A stretch of DNA of 64,000 bases. It comes from Castellaniella sp035707805 (GTDB taxonomy: Bacteria > Pseudomonadota > Gammaproteobacteria > Burkholderiales > Burkholderiaceae_B). The notes under the pieces are model-generated. The model saw nothing but the letters and a program-made list of their open reading frames with translations, was not told where the DNA came from and did no database searches. Positions 18,606-27,833 of the stretch are shown here, in pieces. The translations under genes and the position numbers were made by a program. The stretch spans positions 88,010 to 152,009 of the forward strand of contig DASSTS010000004.1 in NCBI GenBank assembly GCA_035707805.1, written 5' to 3'. Numbering within the stretch: the first letter of the stretch is position 1; each line of letters opens with the position of its first letter.

Positions 18606-19363
18606 ACTGGCCCGCCATCTACGCCATCTACCGATTCGAAATGGCCCGCACGCGGCGCACCCTGCTGCAAAGCATCGTCGCGCCGGTGATCTCGACCTCG
18701 CTGTATTTCGTGGTCTTCGGCACCGCCATCGGCTCGCGCATCCAGCAGGTGGGCGACGTCAGCTACGGCGCCTTCATCGTCCCCGGCCTGATCATGCTGT
18801 CCCTGCTGACCCACAGCATCTCCAACGCCGCCTTCGGCATCTATTTTCCGAAATTCACCGGCACCATCTACGAGATCCTGTCCGCCCCGATGTCCTACCT
18901 GGAGATCCTGCTGGGCTACGTGGGCGCGGCGGCGACGAAATCCATCATCCTGGGGATCATCATCCTCCTGACCGCTGCGCTCTTCGTGCCCCTGCGCGTG
19001 GATCACCCGGCGGCGATGGCGGCCTTCATGGTGCTGACGGCCGTGACCTTCAGCCTGCTGGGCTTCATCATCGGCATCTGGGCCGACAATTTCGAAAAGC
19101 TGCAGTTCGTGCCGCTGCTGATCATCACGCCGCTGACCTTCCTGGGCGGAAGCTTCTATTCCATCGACATGCTGCCGCCCTTCTGGCAGCAGGTGACGCT
19201 GCTCAATCCGGTGGTGTACCTGGTCAGCGGCTTTCGCTGGAGTTTCTTCGGCCTGGCCGACGTCAACATCTGGCTCAGCCTCGGCATGACGGCGCTGTTC
19301 CTGGCCATCTGCCTGGCCATCGTGGCCTGGATCTTCCGCACGGGATACCGGCTGCGCCCGTAG
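18602..19363 (+). CDS. ABC-2 type transporter permease (YadH-like)
   Basis: Inner-membrane partner of the preceding ATPase, 253 residues. It begins with YRFEMARTRRT, a typical ABC-2 amphipathic start, then six hydrophobic helices: about 23-45, 57-78, 108-130, 140-160, 170-190 and 225-246. The motif GGSFYSIDMLPPFWQ between helices five and six matches the YadH/NodJ group. The ATG sits within the stop of the ATPase gene (ATGA). One permease gene implies a homodimeric channel. Confidence 0.9.
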   Translation: MNWPAIYAIYRFEMARTRRTLLQSIVAPVISTSLYFVVFGTAIGSRIQQVGDVSYGAFIVPGLIMLSLLTHSISNAAFGIYFPKFTGTIYEILSAPMSYLEILLGYVGAAATKSIILGIIILLTAALFVPLRVDHPAAMAAFMVLTAVTFSLLGFIIGIWADNFEKLQFVPLLIITPLTFLGGSFYSIDMLPPFWQQVTLLNPVVYLVSGFRWSFFGLADVNIWLSLGMTALFLAICLAIVAWIFRTGYRLRP

Positions 19364-19394
19364 GGGCGCAGGCAGGGCGCGCAGCGGCTGCCCA

Positions 19395-19427
19395 CCGCGG
19401 GCGCGGCGGCCCGGCCGGCGCCCGCGG
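19395..19427. terminator. Stem-loop between convergent genes
   Basis: Arms CCGCGGGCGC (19395-19404) and GCGCCCGCGG (19418-19427) pair over 10 bases around a 13-base GC-rich loop. It lies between the stops of the ABC permease and the class V aminotransferase. No T run follows on either strand, so it may be a weak or Rho-assisted end. Confidence 0.45.
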
Positions 19428-19433
19428 CCGGTA

Positions 19434-20561
19434 TCAGCCGATCCGGTCCAGCGCCTGAGCCAGCGTGGCGACCGTGCGCTCGACGTTGTGCAGCTTGTCC
19501 AGGCCGAACAGGCCGATACGGAAAGTCTTGAAGCCCGCCGGCTCGTCGCAGGCCAGGGGCACGCCGGCAGCGGCCTGCAGCCCGGCCTCGGCGAACTTGC
19601 GCGTGGACTGGATGCCATCGTCGGTGGTGTAGCTGACCACCACGCCCGGCGCCTCGAAGCCCGGGGCCGCGACGCTCTTGAAGCCGCGCTCGCGCAGCAG
19701 CGCCCGCACCGCGTCGCCCAGTTGCTGCTGTTCGGCCTTGACCCGCTCGTAGCCATAGGCCTCGGTCTCGGCCATCACGTCGCGCAGCACGGTCAGGGAA
19801 TCGGTGGGCAGCGTCGTGTAATAGGCGTGGCCGCCTTTCTCATAGGCCTCCATGATGCCCAGCCATTTGCGCAGATCGCAGGCGAAGCTGGTGCTTTGCG
19901 TCGATTCGATGCGCTGGCGGGCGGTCTCGCCCAGCATCACCAGGCCGCAGCAGGCCGAAGCCGTCCAGCCCTTTTGCGGCGCGGAGATCAGCACGTCGAC
20001 GTGCGCCTCGCGCATGTCGATCCAGATCGTGCCCGAGGCGATGCAGTCCAGCACGAACAGGCCGCCGGCGGCATGCACGGCATCGGCGACCTGGCGGATG
20101 TAGTCCACGGGCAGCATGATGCCGGAGGCCGTTTCCACGTGCGCGGCAAAGACCACCTCGGGCTTGAATTCGCGGATGGCGGCAACCACCTCGTCCACCG
20201 GCGGGGGCGCGAAGTGCGGCTGCTCGCCGTCCTCGACGGGACGGGCCTTCAGGACGCGCGATTCCGACGGGATGTCGCCGGCCTCGAAGATCTGCGTCCA
20301 GCGGTAGCTGAACCAGCCGTTGCGGATCACCAGGCAGCGCCGGCCCGTGCCGAACTGGCGCGCGACGGCTTCCATGCCGAAGGTGCCGCTGCCGGGGACC
20401 ACGATGGCCGACTGCGCGCCGTAGACGGACTTCAGGGTGCGCGAGATGTCGCGCATCACACCCTGGAAAGACTGGGACATGTGGTTCAGCGCGCGGTCGG
20501 TATAGACGACGGAATATTCCAGCAGGCCGTCGGGATCGACCTGGGGCAGCAATCCGGGCAT
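19434..20561 (-). CDS. Class V aminotransferase, alanine-glyoxylate/serine-pyruvate type
   Basis: PLP enzyme of fold type I, 375 residues. The N-terminal half has VVPGSGTFGMEAVARQF for phosphate binding, then DCIASGTIW with the ring-nitrogen Asp, and SAPQKGWTA with the Schiff-base Lys197. This plan matches alanine-glyoxylate and serine-pyruvate aminotransferases used in glyoxylate or purine metabolism. GGAGA precedes the ATG by about 7 bases. It is divergent from the EAL-HDOD gene. Amino donor and acceptor cannot be deduced from sequence alone; phosphonate aminotransferase lineage is less likely. Confidence 0.82.
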   Translation of the reverse strand: MPGLLPQVDPDGLLEYSVVYTDRALNHMSQSFQGVMRDISRTLKSVYGAQSAIVVPGSGTFGMEAVARQFGTGRRCLVIRNGWFSYRWTQIFEAGDIPSESRVLKARPVEDGEQPHFAPPPVDEVVAAIREFKPEVVFAAHVETASGIMLPVDYIRQVADAVHAAGGLFVLDCIASGTIWIDMREAHVDVLISAPQKGWTASACCGLVMLGETARQRIESTQSTSFACDLRKWLGIMEAYEKGGHAYYTTLPTDSLTVLRDVMAETEAYGYERVKAEQQQLGDAVRALLRERGFKSVAAPGFEAPGVVVSYTTDDGIQSTRKFAEAGLQAAAGVPLACDEPAGFKTFRIGLFGLDKLHNVERTVATLAQALDRIG

Positions 20562-20708
20562 GGGATTCTCCAGTTATTGAACCTCCCGATTGTAGACTTC
20601 CCTATAATGTGACGTGCACCGGTTGTCAGCGGCCGGTCAGCCATAAGCAAAACAACGCACGCCTTGCGCGAGACGACGCAGAACATCCGCCAGGCATCGA
20701 GGAGCACC

Positions 20709-21992
20709 ATGGAAAACACCCTGATGGCCGAGCCGGACACCACCCCTCCGCAGGACGAGGAAACCGCGGCGCTGCCGCCCTTCCTGATCCGCCGTGAGCC
20801 CATCCTGGATCAGAACCGCGGCCTGCACGGCTACCGGCTGCGCGTGCTGTGGGCCGACCATGCCGATGCCCAAGCCGATGCCGGCGCAGCCCTGATCCAG
20901 GCGGCGCGCGCACACGGCGCCGGCCAGTTCCTGGCCTATGCCCCGCACTGGATCGACGCAACCCCGGCGCTGCTGCACAACGCCTTCACCCTGACCCTGC
21001 CCCGCAACCGCTGCTACCTGGAATTCCCGGAATCGCTGGAGATCACCCCAGAGCTGATCCAAGGCCTGCAGGGGCTGGCGCACGCGGGCCTGAAATTCTC
21101 CCTGCGCGGCGACCTCGCCGCGCAGCCCGAACGCAGCGCCCTGCTGCCCTTCGTCAAGGCGGTCGGCTTCGACCCCGCGCTCAGCGCCAAGGGCGACATC
21201 TTCCGCCAGAGCTTCCAGCACAAGCAGGCCGGACGCCTGCTGATGGCGCTCAACCCCAATGACAAGGCGACGCTGGACAATTTCCTGCTGCTGGGCTTCA
21301 CCGTCTTCCAGGGCCACTGGCCGACCGACCTGGTGGCAGCCGCGTCGCTCACGCCGCGCCAGAAGACCCTGCTGCGCCTGGTCACCCTCATCATGGGCGA
21401 GGGCGAGGCCCCCGAGATCGAGGCCTGTCTGAAGCAGGACGCCGAGCTGGTCAAGACCCTGCTGGACATGGTCAACACCCCCGCCTACGGCCTGAGCCAG
21501 GAGGTCGAATCCCTCAGCCAGGCCATCATGCTGCTGGGCCGCCGCGAGCTCCAGCGCTGGATCCAGGTCCTGATGTACACCGAGTCCGGCCGCCCCGCGG
21601 GCTATCTGTCCCCCACGCTGATCCAGGCCAGCGCCCGCGCCCACCTGATGGAATCCCTGTCCACGCTGCGGCTTCCGGAACAGACCGTGCGGGCCGAGGC
21701 CGCCTTCACCACCGGCATCCTGTCCATCATGGACCAGCTGTTCCAGGGCACCATGAGCGACCTGCTCGCCCAGGTCCAGGTCGACGTGCCGATCCGCGAG
21801 GCCCTGCTGAGGCGCGACGGCGAGCTGGGCGCGGACCTGCGCCTGGCCGCGCTGGTCTTCCCCTCGGACCGCGACGCGCCCGAAGACCCCGCCCCGCTGC
21901 TGCGCGCGCTGAACGTGCGGGCCGAGCAGCTCGATCCACTCGTCCAGCAGGCGTTCGCCTGGGCCCACGGCATCACCCGCGCCGCCCCATGA
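20709..21992 (+). CDS. Degenerate EAL plus HDOD domain signalling protein (CdgJ/YuxH-like)
   Basis: Cytoplasmic two-domain regulator of 427 residues. Residues about 24-190 resemble an EAL domain (FLIRREPILDQNRGLHGYRLRV) but the catalytic E-x-L is replaced by YRLRV, and the metal-binding residues are not evident, so it should not cleave cyclic di-GMP. Residues about 195-400 form an HDOD domain (LLDMVNTPAYG, IMLLGRRELQRWI). Such proteins affect motility or signalling in other proteobacteria. GAGGAGC precedes the ATG. A TATAAT box at 20603-20608 may drive it. Its stop overlaps the start of benE, an odd pairing with a transporter. Confidence 0.85.
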   Translation: MENTLMAEPDTTPPQDEETAALPPFLIRREPILDQNRGLHGYRLRVLWADHADAQADAGAALIQAARAHGAGQFLAYAPHWIDATPALLHNAFTLTLPRNRCYLEFPESLEITPELIQGLQGLAHAGLKFSLRGDLAAQPERSALLPFVKAVGFDPALSAKGDIFRQSFQHKQAGRLLMALNPNDKATLDNFLLLGFTVFQGHWPTDLVAAASLTPRQKTLLRLVTLIMGEGEAPEIEACLKQDAELVKTLLDMVNTPAYGLSQEVESLSQAIMLLGRRELQRWIQVLMYTESGRPAGYLSPTLIQASARAHLMESLSTLRLPEQTVRAEAAFTTGILSIMDQLFQGTMSDLLAQVQVDVPIREALLRRDGELGADLRLAALVFPSDRDAPEDPAPLLRALNVRAEQLDPLVQQAFAWAHGITRAAP

Positions 21993-23206
21993 CGGCGTCC
22001 CGGGATCCGGGCGCCGCCGCCGACGCCCGGATCACCGGCCGGGGGCTGCGGGGCTGGCTGCGGCTCTCGCACGTTTCCTCGGGCTTCATCGCCGTCCTGG
22101 TGGGCTACACCAGCTCGGTCGCCATCGTCTTCCAGGCCGCCAGTGCGGCCGGCGCCCAGGACGCGCAACTCGCGTCCTGGATGTGGGCGCTGGGCATCGG
22201 CATGGGCATCACCTGCATCGGCCTGTCGCTGGCCTGGCGGGCGCCGGTCCTCACCGCCTGGTCCACGCCCGGGGCCGCCCTGCTGGCGACCAGCCTGGGC
22301 GACATCGGCCTGGCGCAGGCCATCGGCGTCTTCATCGCCAGCTCTCTTCTCATCACCCTGTGCGGCCTCACGGGCGGATTCCAGAAGATCATGGACTGGG
22401 TACCCCGCCACCTGGCCTGCGCGATGCTGGCCGGCATCCTGCTGCGCTTCGGCATGGATCTGTTCGCCTCGATGCAGGGCCGGCCGGCGCTGGTGATCGC
22501 CATGTTCGCGGCCTTCGTCGCGGCGCGCCGCCTGCTGCCGCGCTACAGCGTGCCGCTGGCGCTGCTGGCCGGCGTGGCATGCGCCCTGGCGCAAGGCAGC
22601 CTGTCCCTGGGCGGCCTGGAGTGGACGCCCGCCCATCCCGTCTGGATGCCGCCCGCGTTTTCGGTATCGTCCCTGATCGGCGTGGCATTGCCGCTGTTCA
22701 TCGTCACCATGACGTCGCAGAACGTGCCGGGCCTGGCGGTGCTGCGGGCCAACGGCTACGGCCGCGTCCCGGCCTCGCCGCTGATCTCCTGGACCGGGCT
22801 GACAGGCGTGGCGCTGGCGCCTTTCGGCGGCTTCTCCTACAACCTCGCCGCGATCACGGCGGCGATCTGCATGAGCCCGGACGCGGATCCCGACACGCGC
22901 GAGCGCTACAAGGCCTCCGTCTGGGCCGGGATCTTCTATCTGCTCACGGGCATTTTCGGGGCGACGGTGGTGGCGCTGTTCGCCGCCTTTCCGCACGAGC
23001 TCGTCGCCGCCATCGCCGGCCTGGCCCTGCTGGGGACGCTGGGGGGCAGCATCCACGACTCGCTGCAGGCGCCGGAACACCGGGAATCCGCCCTGGTGAC
23101 CTTCCTGGCGACGGCCTCGGGCATGAGTCTGCTGGGCATCGGCAGTGCCTTCTGGGGTCTGGTGCTGGGCGGCGTCTGCCACGCGCTGATGCGGCGGCGC
23201 GGCTGA
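21989..23206 (+). CDS. benE: Benzoate/proton symporter family protein (BenE)
   Basis: Inner-membrane transporter of 405 residues with about 11-12 hydrophobic segments. It starts with LRLSHVSSGFIAVLVGYTSSVAI, the hallmark N terminus of BenE, and contains AWSTPGAALLATS and FGGFSYNLAAITAAI, both conserved in the family. Benzoate import by proton symport is the known role. The ATG overlaps the TGA of the EAL-HDOD gene, implying co-translation. The benzoylformate decarboxylase operon across the convergent junction would make benzoate, so a link to that metabolite is plausible but unproven. Confidence 0.9.
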   Translation: MTASRDPGAAADARITGRGLRGWLRLSHVSSGFIAVLVGYTSSVAIVFQAASAAGAQDAQLASWMWALGIGMGITCIGLSLAWRAPVLTAWSTPGAALLATSLGDIGLAQAIGVFIASSLLITLCGLTGGFQKIMDWVPRHLACAMLAGILLRFGMDLFASMQGRPALVIAMFAAFVAARRLLPRYSVPLALLAGVACALAQGSLSLGGLEWTPAHPVWMPPAFSVSSLIGVALPLFIVTMTSQNVPGLAVLRANGYGRVPASPLISWTGLTGVALAPFGGFSYNLAAITAAICMSPDADPDTRERYKASVWAGIFYLLTGIFGATVVALFAAFPHELVAAIAGLALLGTLGGSIHDSLQAPEHRESALVTFLATASGMSLLGIGSAFWGLVLGGVCHALMRRRG

Positions 23207-23257
23207 GTGCGGCGGCGGGCGGACGCGAACGCCGCCCCGTCCCCGCGATGAGGTGGC

Positions 23258-24313
23258 TCAGTGTCCCGTGGCATACTGCTTGACCAGGTTGCGCGCCGCG
23301 GCATACAGATCGGCCCCCTGCCCGCCCTTTTTGTCGACGGCCTGGATCCAGAGATCGCGCACGCCCTGGGTGGCCTTGACCCAGTTCTGGTATTCGGCCT
23401 CGTCCATGTACCGGAACACGCTGCCGTTGGCCTTCGAGGTCTTCATGAACTCGGCCTCGCGCTCGTCAAAGACCGTGCGGCCGGCCCAGGCCGACACGTC
23501 GGCGCCGCTGTTGTCGTCAATGATCTTCTTGAGGTCTGCCGGCAGGCTGTCGTAGCGAGCCTGGTTCATCCCGAACAGGAAGATGGAATTGCCCATGCGC
23601 GGCTTGCCCTGCGGCACGTCCAGGTGATAGCGGGAGATCTCGTCGAGCTTGATGGCGGGGACGCCTTCCCAGGGCACGGCGGCCCCGTCCACCACCCCTT
23701 TGGACAGGGCGTCGGGGACGGCGGGCAGCGGCATCTGCACCGGCACGGCGCCGATGGCGTCGAGCATCTGCGAATTCACCCGGTTGGCCGAGCGGATCTT
23801 CAGCCCTTTCATGTCGGCCAGCGTCCGGGGCTGCTTGTCGACGAAATGCATCAGGGTCCCGCCGTGCGTGTGCATGAAGATGAGGTGCACCCCCTTGTAT
23901 TCGTCCAGCGCGTATTTCTGCGTGAAGACCCACAGGGCGCGGCTGCCGGCCTCGGCATTCGGCACCAGCCAGGGCAGCTCGTAGACCGCGCTCTTGGTGA
24001 AGCGCCCGGCCGCGTAGGTCGGCAGGGTCCAGACGATGTCGGCCACGCCGTCGCGCGCCTGGTCGAACAGCTGCGCGGGCGTGCCGCCCAACTGCATGGC
24101 CGGGTAGATCTGGCACACCATGCGGTCGTGGGAGGCCTTGGCGATCCGGTCGCACCAGGGCTGGATCATGTTCGCCTGGGCGTTGGAGGTCGCGGGCAGG
24201 AAATGATGGACCTTCAGGACGATTTGTTCGCCATGGGCGGCGGCCGCCAGCAGCAGGCCGGCCGCCATGCCGACCAACAGCCGCAGAGGGGATTTCCGGT
24301 GGGGGGTTGTCAT
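23258..24313 (-). CDS. TRAP transporter substrate-binding protein (DctP family)
   Basis: Periplasmic receptor of a tripartite ATP-independent transporter, 351 residues with a signal peptide ending near AAAHGEQ. Family features: KVHHFLPATSNAQANMIQPWCD, YPAMQLGGTPAQLFDQ, LKIRSANRVNSQMLDAIGA with the conserved Arg that binds the ligand carboxylate, and VVDGAAVPWEGV. It belongs to the DctP group that often binds aromatic or 2-keto acids. AAGGAG precedes the ATG. Last gene of the operon mdlC-aldehyde dehydrogenase-dctQ-dctM-dctP, so the ligand is probably a benzoylformate- or mandelate-like acid (inference). Confidence 0.9.
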   Translation of the reverse strand: MTTPHRKSPLRLLVGMAAGLLLAAAAHGEQIVLKVHHFLPATSNAQANMIQPWCDRIAKASHDRMVCQIYPAMQLGGTPAQLFDQARDGVADIVWTLPTYAAGRFTKSAVYELPWLVPNAEAGSRALWVFTQKYALDEYKGVHLIFMHTHGGTLMHFVDKQPRTLADMKGLKIRSANRVNSQMLDAIGAVPVQMPLPAVPDALSKGVVDGAAVPWEGVPAIKLDEISRYHLDVPQGKPRMGNSIFLFGMNQARYDSLPADLKKIIDDNSGADVSAWAGRTVFDEREAEFMKTSKANGSVFRYMDEAEYQNWVKATQGVRDLWIQAVDKKGGQGADLYAAARNLVKQYATGH

Positions 24314-24345
24314 CGATTGTCTCCTTGTGGATGGAATGGCCGCCT

Positions 24346-24375
24346 CCGTCCGCCGGCCTCCTCGCCGGCGGACGG
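24346..24375 (-). repeat. Strong hairpin between TRAP permease and receptor genes
   Basis: Perfect 11-base arms (CCGTCCGCCGG and its complement) around an 8-base loop lie 8 bases past the dctM stop and before the dctP ribosome site. Because dctP follows in the same direction it is more likely an mRNA-processing or stability element than an operon end; such stems often raise receptor output relative to the permease. Confidence 0.55.
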
Positions 24376-24383
24376 CGCGGGGG

Positions 24384-25718
24384 TCAGAGCGCCCCGAACG
24401 TCTTGACCAGGAACAGGGCGATGCCGGGAAACAGCACCAGTGCCGCGATGCGGATGAAATCGGACGCCAGGAACGGCATGACGCCCTTGAACGTCTCGGT
24501 CAGCGGCACGTCCCGGGCCATGCGATTGATGATGTAGACGTTCATGCCCACCGGCGGGTGGACCAGGCCGATCTCCACGACCATCAGGGCCAGGATGCCG
24601 AACCAGATCGACTTGTCCTCATGGCCCATCCCGTAGAAATCCAGCCCCATCACCATCGGATAGAAGATCGGGATCGTCAGCAGGATCATGGCCAGCGAAT
24701 CCATCACGCAGCCCAGGAAGATATAGACCAGCAGGATGGCCACGATCACCAGGAAGGGAGACAGGCCGCTGCCCTGGACCCAGGCGGCCAGTTCCGCCGG
24801 CATCTGCGACAGTGCCAGTGACACGTTCAGCATGTCGGCGCCCAGCAGGACCAGGTAGATCATCGCCGTCGCCTGGGCCGTGCCCAGGGCGCTGTCGAGC
24901 AGGCCCTTCCAGCGCAGGCCGCCGGACGCCACGGCGATGATGCCGCATGCCGCGGCGCCGATGGCCGCCGCTTCGGTGGGGGTCGCCCAGCCGGCGTAAA
25001 TGCCCACGATGACGATGAAGAAAACCGCCAGCACGGGCCCGACCTGGACCACGGACCGCAGGCGCTCGGGCCAGGCGGAGCGCGCGCCCGCGGGCCCCGC
25101 CTCGGGCTTGAGACGCACGATGATCTGGATCACGGCCATGTAGCCGGCCATGGCCAGCAGGCCCGGAATGACGGCCGCCATGAAGAGCTTGCCGATGGAC
25201 TCCTGCGTCAGGATGGCGTAGATGATGAGCGGCACCGAGGGCGGAATCATGATGCCCAGCGTCCCGCCGGCGGCCAGCGTGCCGGTGGCCAGGCTGCCGG
25301 CATAGCCGTAGCGGCGCAGTTCCGGCAGCACCACCTGCCCCATGGTGGCCGCCGTCGCCAGCGAGGATCCGCAGATGGCGCCGAACCCGGCGCAGGCGCC
25401 CACGGCCGCCATCGCCACCCCGCCGCGCCGGTGGCCGATGAAGGCGCTGACGAAACGGAACAGGCTGCGGCTCAGTCCGCCATGCGTGGCGAACTGCCCC
25501 ATCAGCAGGAACAGCGGGATCACCACCAGGTCGTAATTGGACAGGCGCGCATAGGCGAGATTCTTCAGCGAGGCCATGAGCGGCGTCCAGTTGCCGCCCG
25601 TCAGGTAGACGTAGCCCCCCGCCCCGGCGACGAACATCGAAATGCCGATGGGGATGCGGATCACCATGAGCGCCAGCAGGACGGCGAACATGAGGCAGCC
25701 GATGGCGATGCCGCTCAT
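24384..25718 (-). CDS. TRAP transporter large permease (DctM family)
   Basis: Inner-membrane channel subunit of 444 residues with about 12-13 hydrophobic segments. Typical DctM text: VIPLFLLMGQFATHGGLSRSLF, GAICGSSLATAATMGQVVLPEL, GTLAAGGTLGIMIPPS and FLGCVMDSLAMILLTIPIFYP. It uses the sodium or proton gradient to import the ligand delivered by the receptor. The ATG overlaps the stop of the small permease gene (ATGA). Confidence 0.94.
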   Translation of the reverse strand: MSGIAIGCLMFAVLLALMVIRIPIGISMFVAGAGGYVYLTGGNWTPLMASLKNLAYARLSNYDLVVIPLFLLMGQFATHGGLSRSLFRFVSAFIGHRRGGVAMAAVGACAGFGAICGSSLATAATMGQVVLPELRRYGYAGSLATGTLAAGGTLGIMIPPSVPLIIYAILTQESIGKLFMAAVIPGLLAMAGYMAVIQIIVRLKPEAGPAGARSAWPERLRSVVQVGPVLAVFFIVIVGIYAGWATPTEAAAIGAAACGIIAVASGGLRWKGLLDSALGTAQATAMIYLVLLGADMLNVSLALSQMPAELAAWVQGSGLSPFLVIVAILLVYIFLGCVMDSLAMILLTIPIFYPMVMGLDFYGMGHEDKSIWFGILALMVVEIGLVHPPVGMNVYIINRMARDVPLTETFKGVMPFLASDFIRIAALVLFPGIALFLVKTFGAL

Positions 25719-26281
25719 GAGCGGACCTCCGCGGGGCGCGTCCGGGCCGCCCGCAGGTGCAGGCAGCTCATGTAGAGCCCGGCCAGCGCCAGCAGGACGA
25801 AGCCCGGCACCATGCCGGCCTGCGCCAGCCAGACGGGCCAGTCCAGGATGGGCGAGGTTTCACCGACGTCCCGCAGCGACATCGCCCCGACCCAGCTGCG
25901 CCAGGCGATCAGGGCGCCGAACGCCCCGACCAGCAGGGAACCCAGGGCGTCCAGCAGATGGACGGTGCGCGGGCGCGCGTGCGCAGTGAAGAAATCCACC
26001 TTGACGTCGCCGCCCTCCAGGTGGCAGTAGGCGAAGAAGGTGGCGGAGGCCGTGGCCGCGACCATCATGAGGATCTCCATGTCGCCGGGCACGGGCATGG
26101 CGGCCAGCTTGCGGCCGACCACCGACACCAGGGAAATGAGCACCAGCGCCACGAAGGCGAGGCCGCCCAGGGTGGCCAGCAGCTTCGACAGGAAGAGCAG
26201 CGTCCGGCCATAGGGGCCGAACTGCTCGGTGAGCGGCGCGGCCGCCGGCGCCATGGCCTCGTCGGCCGGGAAGGGATGCAT
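25715..26281 (-). CDS. TRAP transporter small permease (DctQ family)
   Basis: Four-helix inner-membrane subunit of 188 residues. It has the family pattern LATLGGLAFVALVLISLVSVVGRKL in the first helix, FAYCHLEGGDVKVDFF in the loop and GAFGALIAWRSWVGA further on. The frame stays open far upstream, but AGGAGA lies 7 bases before the ATG at 26279-26281 and residues before it are not DctQ-like. It sits between the aldehyde dehydrogenase and dctM genes of the same operon. Confidence 0.9.
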   Translation of the reverse strand: MHPFPADEAMAPAAAPLTEQFGPYGRTLLFLSKLLATLGGLAFVALVLISLVSVVGRKLAAMPVPGDMEILMMVAATASATFFAYCHLEGGDVKVDFFTAHARPRTVHLLDALGSLLVGAFGALIAWRSWVGAMSLRDVGETSPILDWPVWLAQAGMVPGFVLLALAGLYMSCLHLRAARTRPAEVRS

Positions 26282-26340
26282 AGGGGTCTCCTGGTTCGGG
26301 GCCGCCCCATCCGCGGCGAGCCCCGGGTCACGCGGGATCC

Positions 26341-27792
26341 TCAGAAGGGATAGTCGCGGGGGCCGGTCTGCACGGTGATCCAGCGCAGCTCGGTGAAGGC
26401 CTCGATGCCGGCCCTGCCGCCGAAGCGCCCGTAGCCGCTGTCCTTGACCCCGCCGAACGGCATCTGCGGCTCGTCGTGCACCGTCGGTCCGTTGACGTGG
26501 CAGATGCCCGACTGGATCCGCGCCGCCACGCGCATCGCCCGGGCCACGTCCGCGCCGATCACCGCGGACGACAGCCCATAGGCGCTGTCGTTGGCGCACT
26601 CGACGGCGGCGTCCTCGCCCTCGACGCGCACGATGGCCTTGACCGGCCCGAAAGTCTCCTCGGCGTAGATGCGCATCTCCGGGGTGACGTGATCCAGCAG
26701 CGTCGCGGGCATGAGCGTGCTGTCGGCCTTGCCGCCGCACAGCAGCCGCGCGCCTTTGGCCAGCGCATCGTCGATCATGTCGTTGCAGCGGCGGACCGTG
26801 GACATGTCGACCACCGATCCGAGCACCACCGGCCCCTGGCGCGGGTCGCCCACGGGCAGGCCGCGCACCTTGGCGGCCAGCCGTTCGACGAAGGGGTCCG
26901 CGATCTTCCGGTCGACGATGATGCGCTCCGTGGACATGCAGATCTGCCCGGAATTGGCGAAGGCGCCGAAGGCCGCCGCGTTGACGGCGCAGTCCAGGTC
27001 GGCGTCGTCCAGCACCAGCAGCGGCGCCTTGCCGCCGAGTTCCAGGACGACGGGCTTCAGGTGGCGCGCGCACAGGCCGGCGATGATGCGCCCGACCCGG
27101 GTGGAGCCGGTGAAGTTCACGCGCCGCGTGGCGGGATGGGCGATCAGCGCCTCGACGACGGCCGGCGCGTCCTCGGGCGCGTTGGTGATGAAGTTCACCA
27201 CGCCGTCGGGCAGGCCGGCCTCCTGCAGGGACTCGATGATCAGGCCGTGGGTGGCGGGGCACATCTCGGAGCCCTTGAGCACGACCGTATTGCCGCAGGC
27301 CAGCGCCGTCGCGACCGCCCGCACGCCCAGGATCACCGGGGCGTTCCAGGGCGCCATGCCCACGACCACGCCGGCCGGCACGCGCTGCGCCATGGCCAGG
27401 TTGCCGGGCACGTCCGAGGGGATGAGCTCGCCGCCGATCTGGGAGGTCAGCGCGGCGGCCTCGCGCAGCATGCCGGCCGCCAGGTGGACGTTGAACTCCG
27501 CCCAGAGGGCCGAGGCCCCCGTCTCGGCCGCCATGGCCGACACGAAGTCCGCCTGGCGCGCCTCCAGGGCGTCGGCGGCGCGGTTCAGCAAGGCACGGCG
27601 CTGGCCGGGACCCGTGCGCGACCACGCGGCAAAGGCGTCGGCCGCGGCCTGTACGGCCGCCTGCGCGTCCTCCGGGCTGGCCGCCGGTGCCGTGGTCGCC
27701 ACCTCGCCATCCAGGGGATTGCGGCGCTCGAAGGTGGCGCCCGCGCGGGCGGTCTGGCGCCGGCCGCCGATCAACAGGGAAATTGTGTTCAC
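26341..27792 (-). CDS. Aromatic aldehyde dehydrogenase (vanillin/salicylaldehyde/benzaldehyde type)
   Basis: NAD(P)-dependent oxidation of an aromatic aldehyde to the acid. The 483-residue protein has GMAPWNAPV (cofactor binding), FTGSTRVG, the general base Glu251 in LELGGKAP and nucleophile Cys285 in NSGQICMSTE. The N terminus LIGGRRQTARAGATFERRNP and the short length place it with vanillin and salicylaldehyde dehydrogenases. The start is GTG (27790-27792) preceded by GGAGGAG at 5 bases. It follows the benzoylformate decarboxylase by 41 bases, so it should oxidise the aldehyde made by that enzyme. Confidence 0.88.
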   Translation of the reverse strand: MNTISLLIGGRRQTARAGATFERRNPLDGEVATTAPAASPEDAQAAVQAAADAFAAWSRTGPGQRRALLNRAADALEARQADFVSAMAAETGASALWAEFNVHLAAGMLREAAALTSQIGGELIPSDVPGNLAMAQRVPAGVVVGMAPWNAPVILGVRAVATALACGNTVVLKGSEMCPATHGLIIESLQEAGLPDGVVNFITNAPEDAPAVVEALIAHPATRRVNFTGSTRVGRIIAGLCARHLKPVVLELGGKAPLLVLDDADLDCAVNAAAFGAFANSGQICMSTERIIVDRKIADPFVERLAAKVRGLPVGDPRQGPVVLGSVVDMSTVRRCNDMIDDALAKGARLLCGGKADSTLMPATLLDHVTPEMRIYAEETFGPVKAIVRVEGEDAAVECANDSAYGLSSAVIGADVARAMRVAARIQSGICHVNGPTVHDEPQMPFGGVKDSGYGRFGGRAGIEAFTELRWITVQTGPRDYPF

Positions 27793-27833
27793 GATGTCTC
27801 CTCCTATTCTTCTGGAACCGATGATGCGGATGT

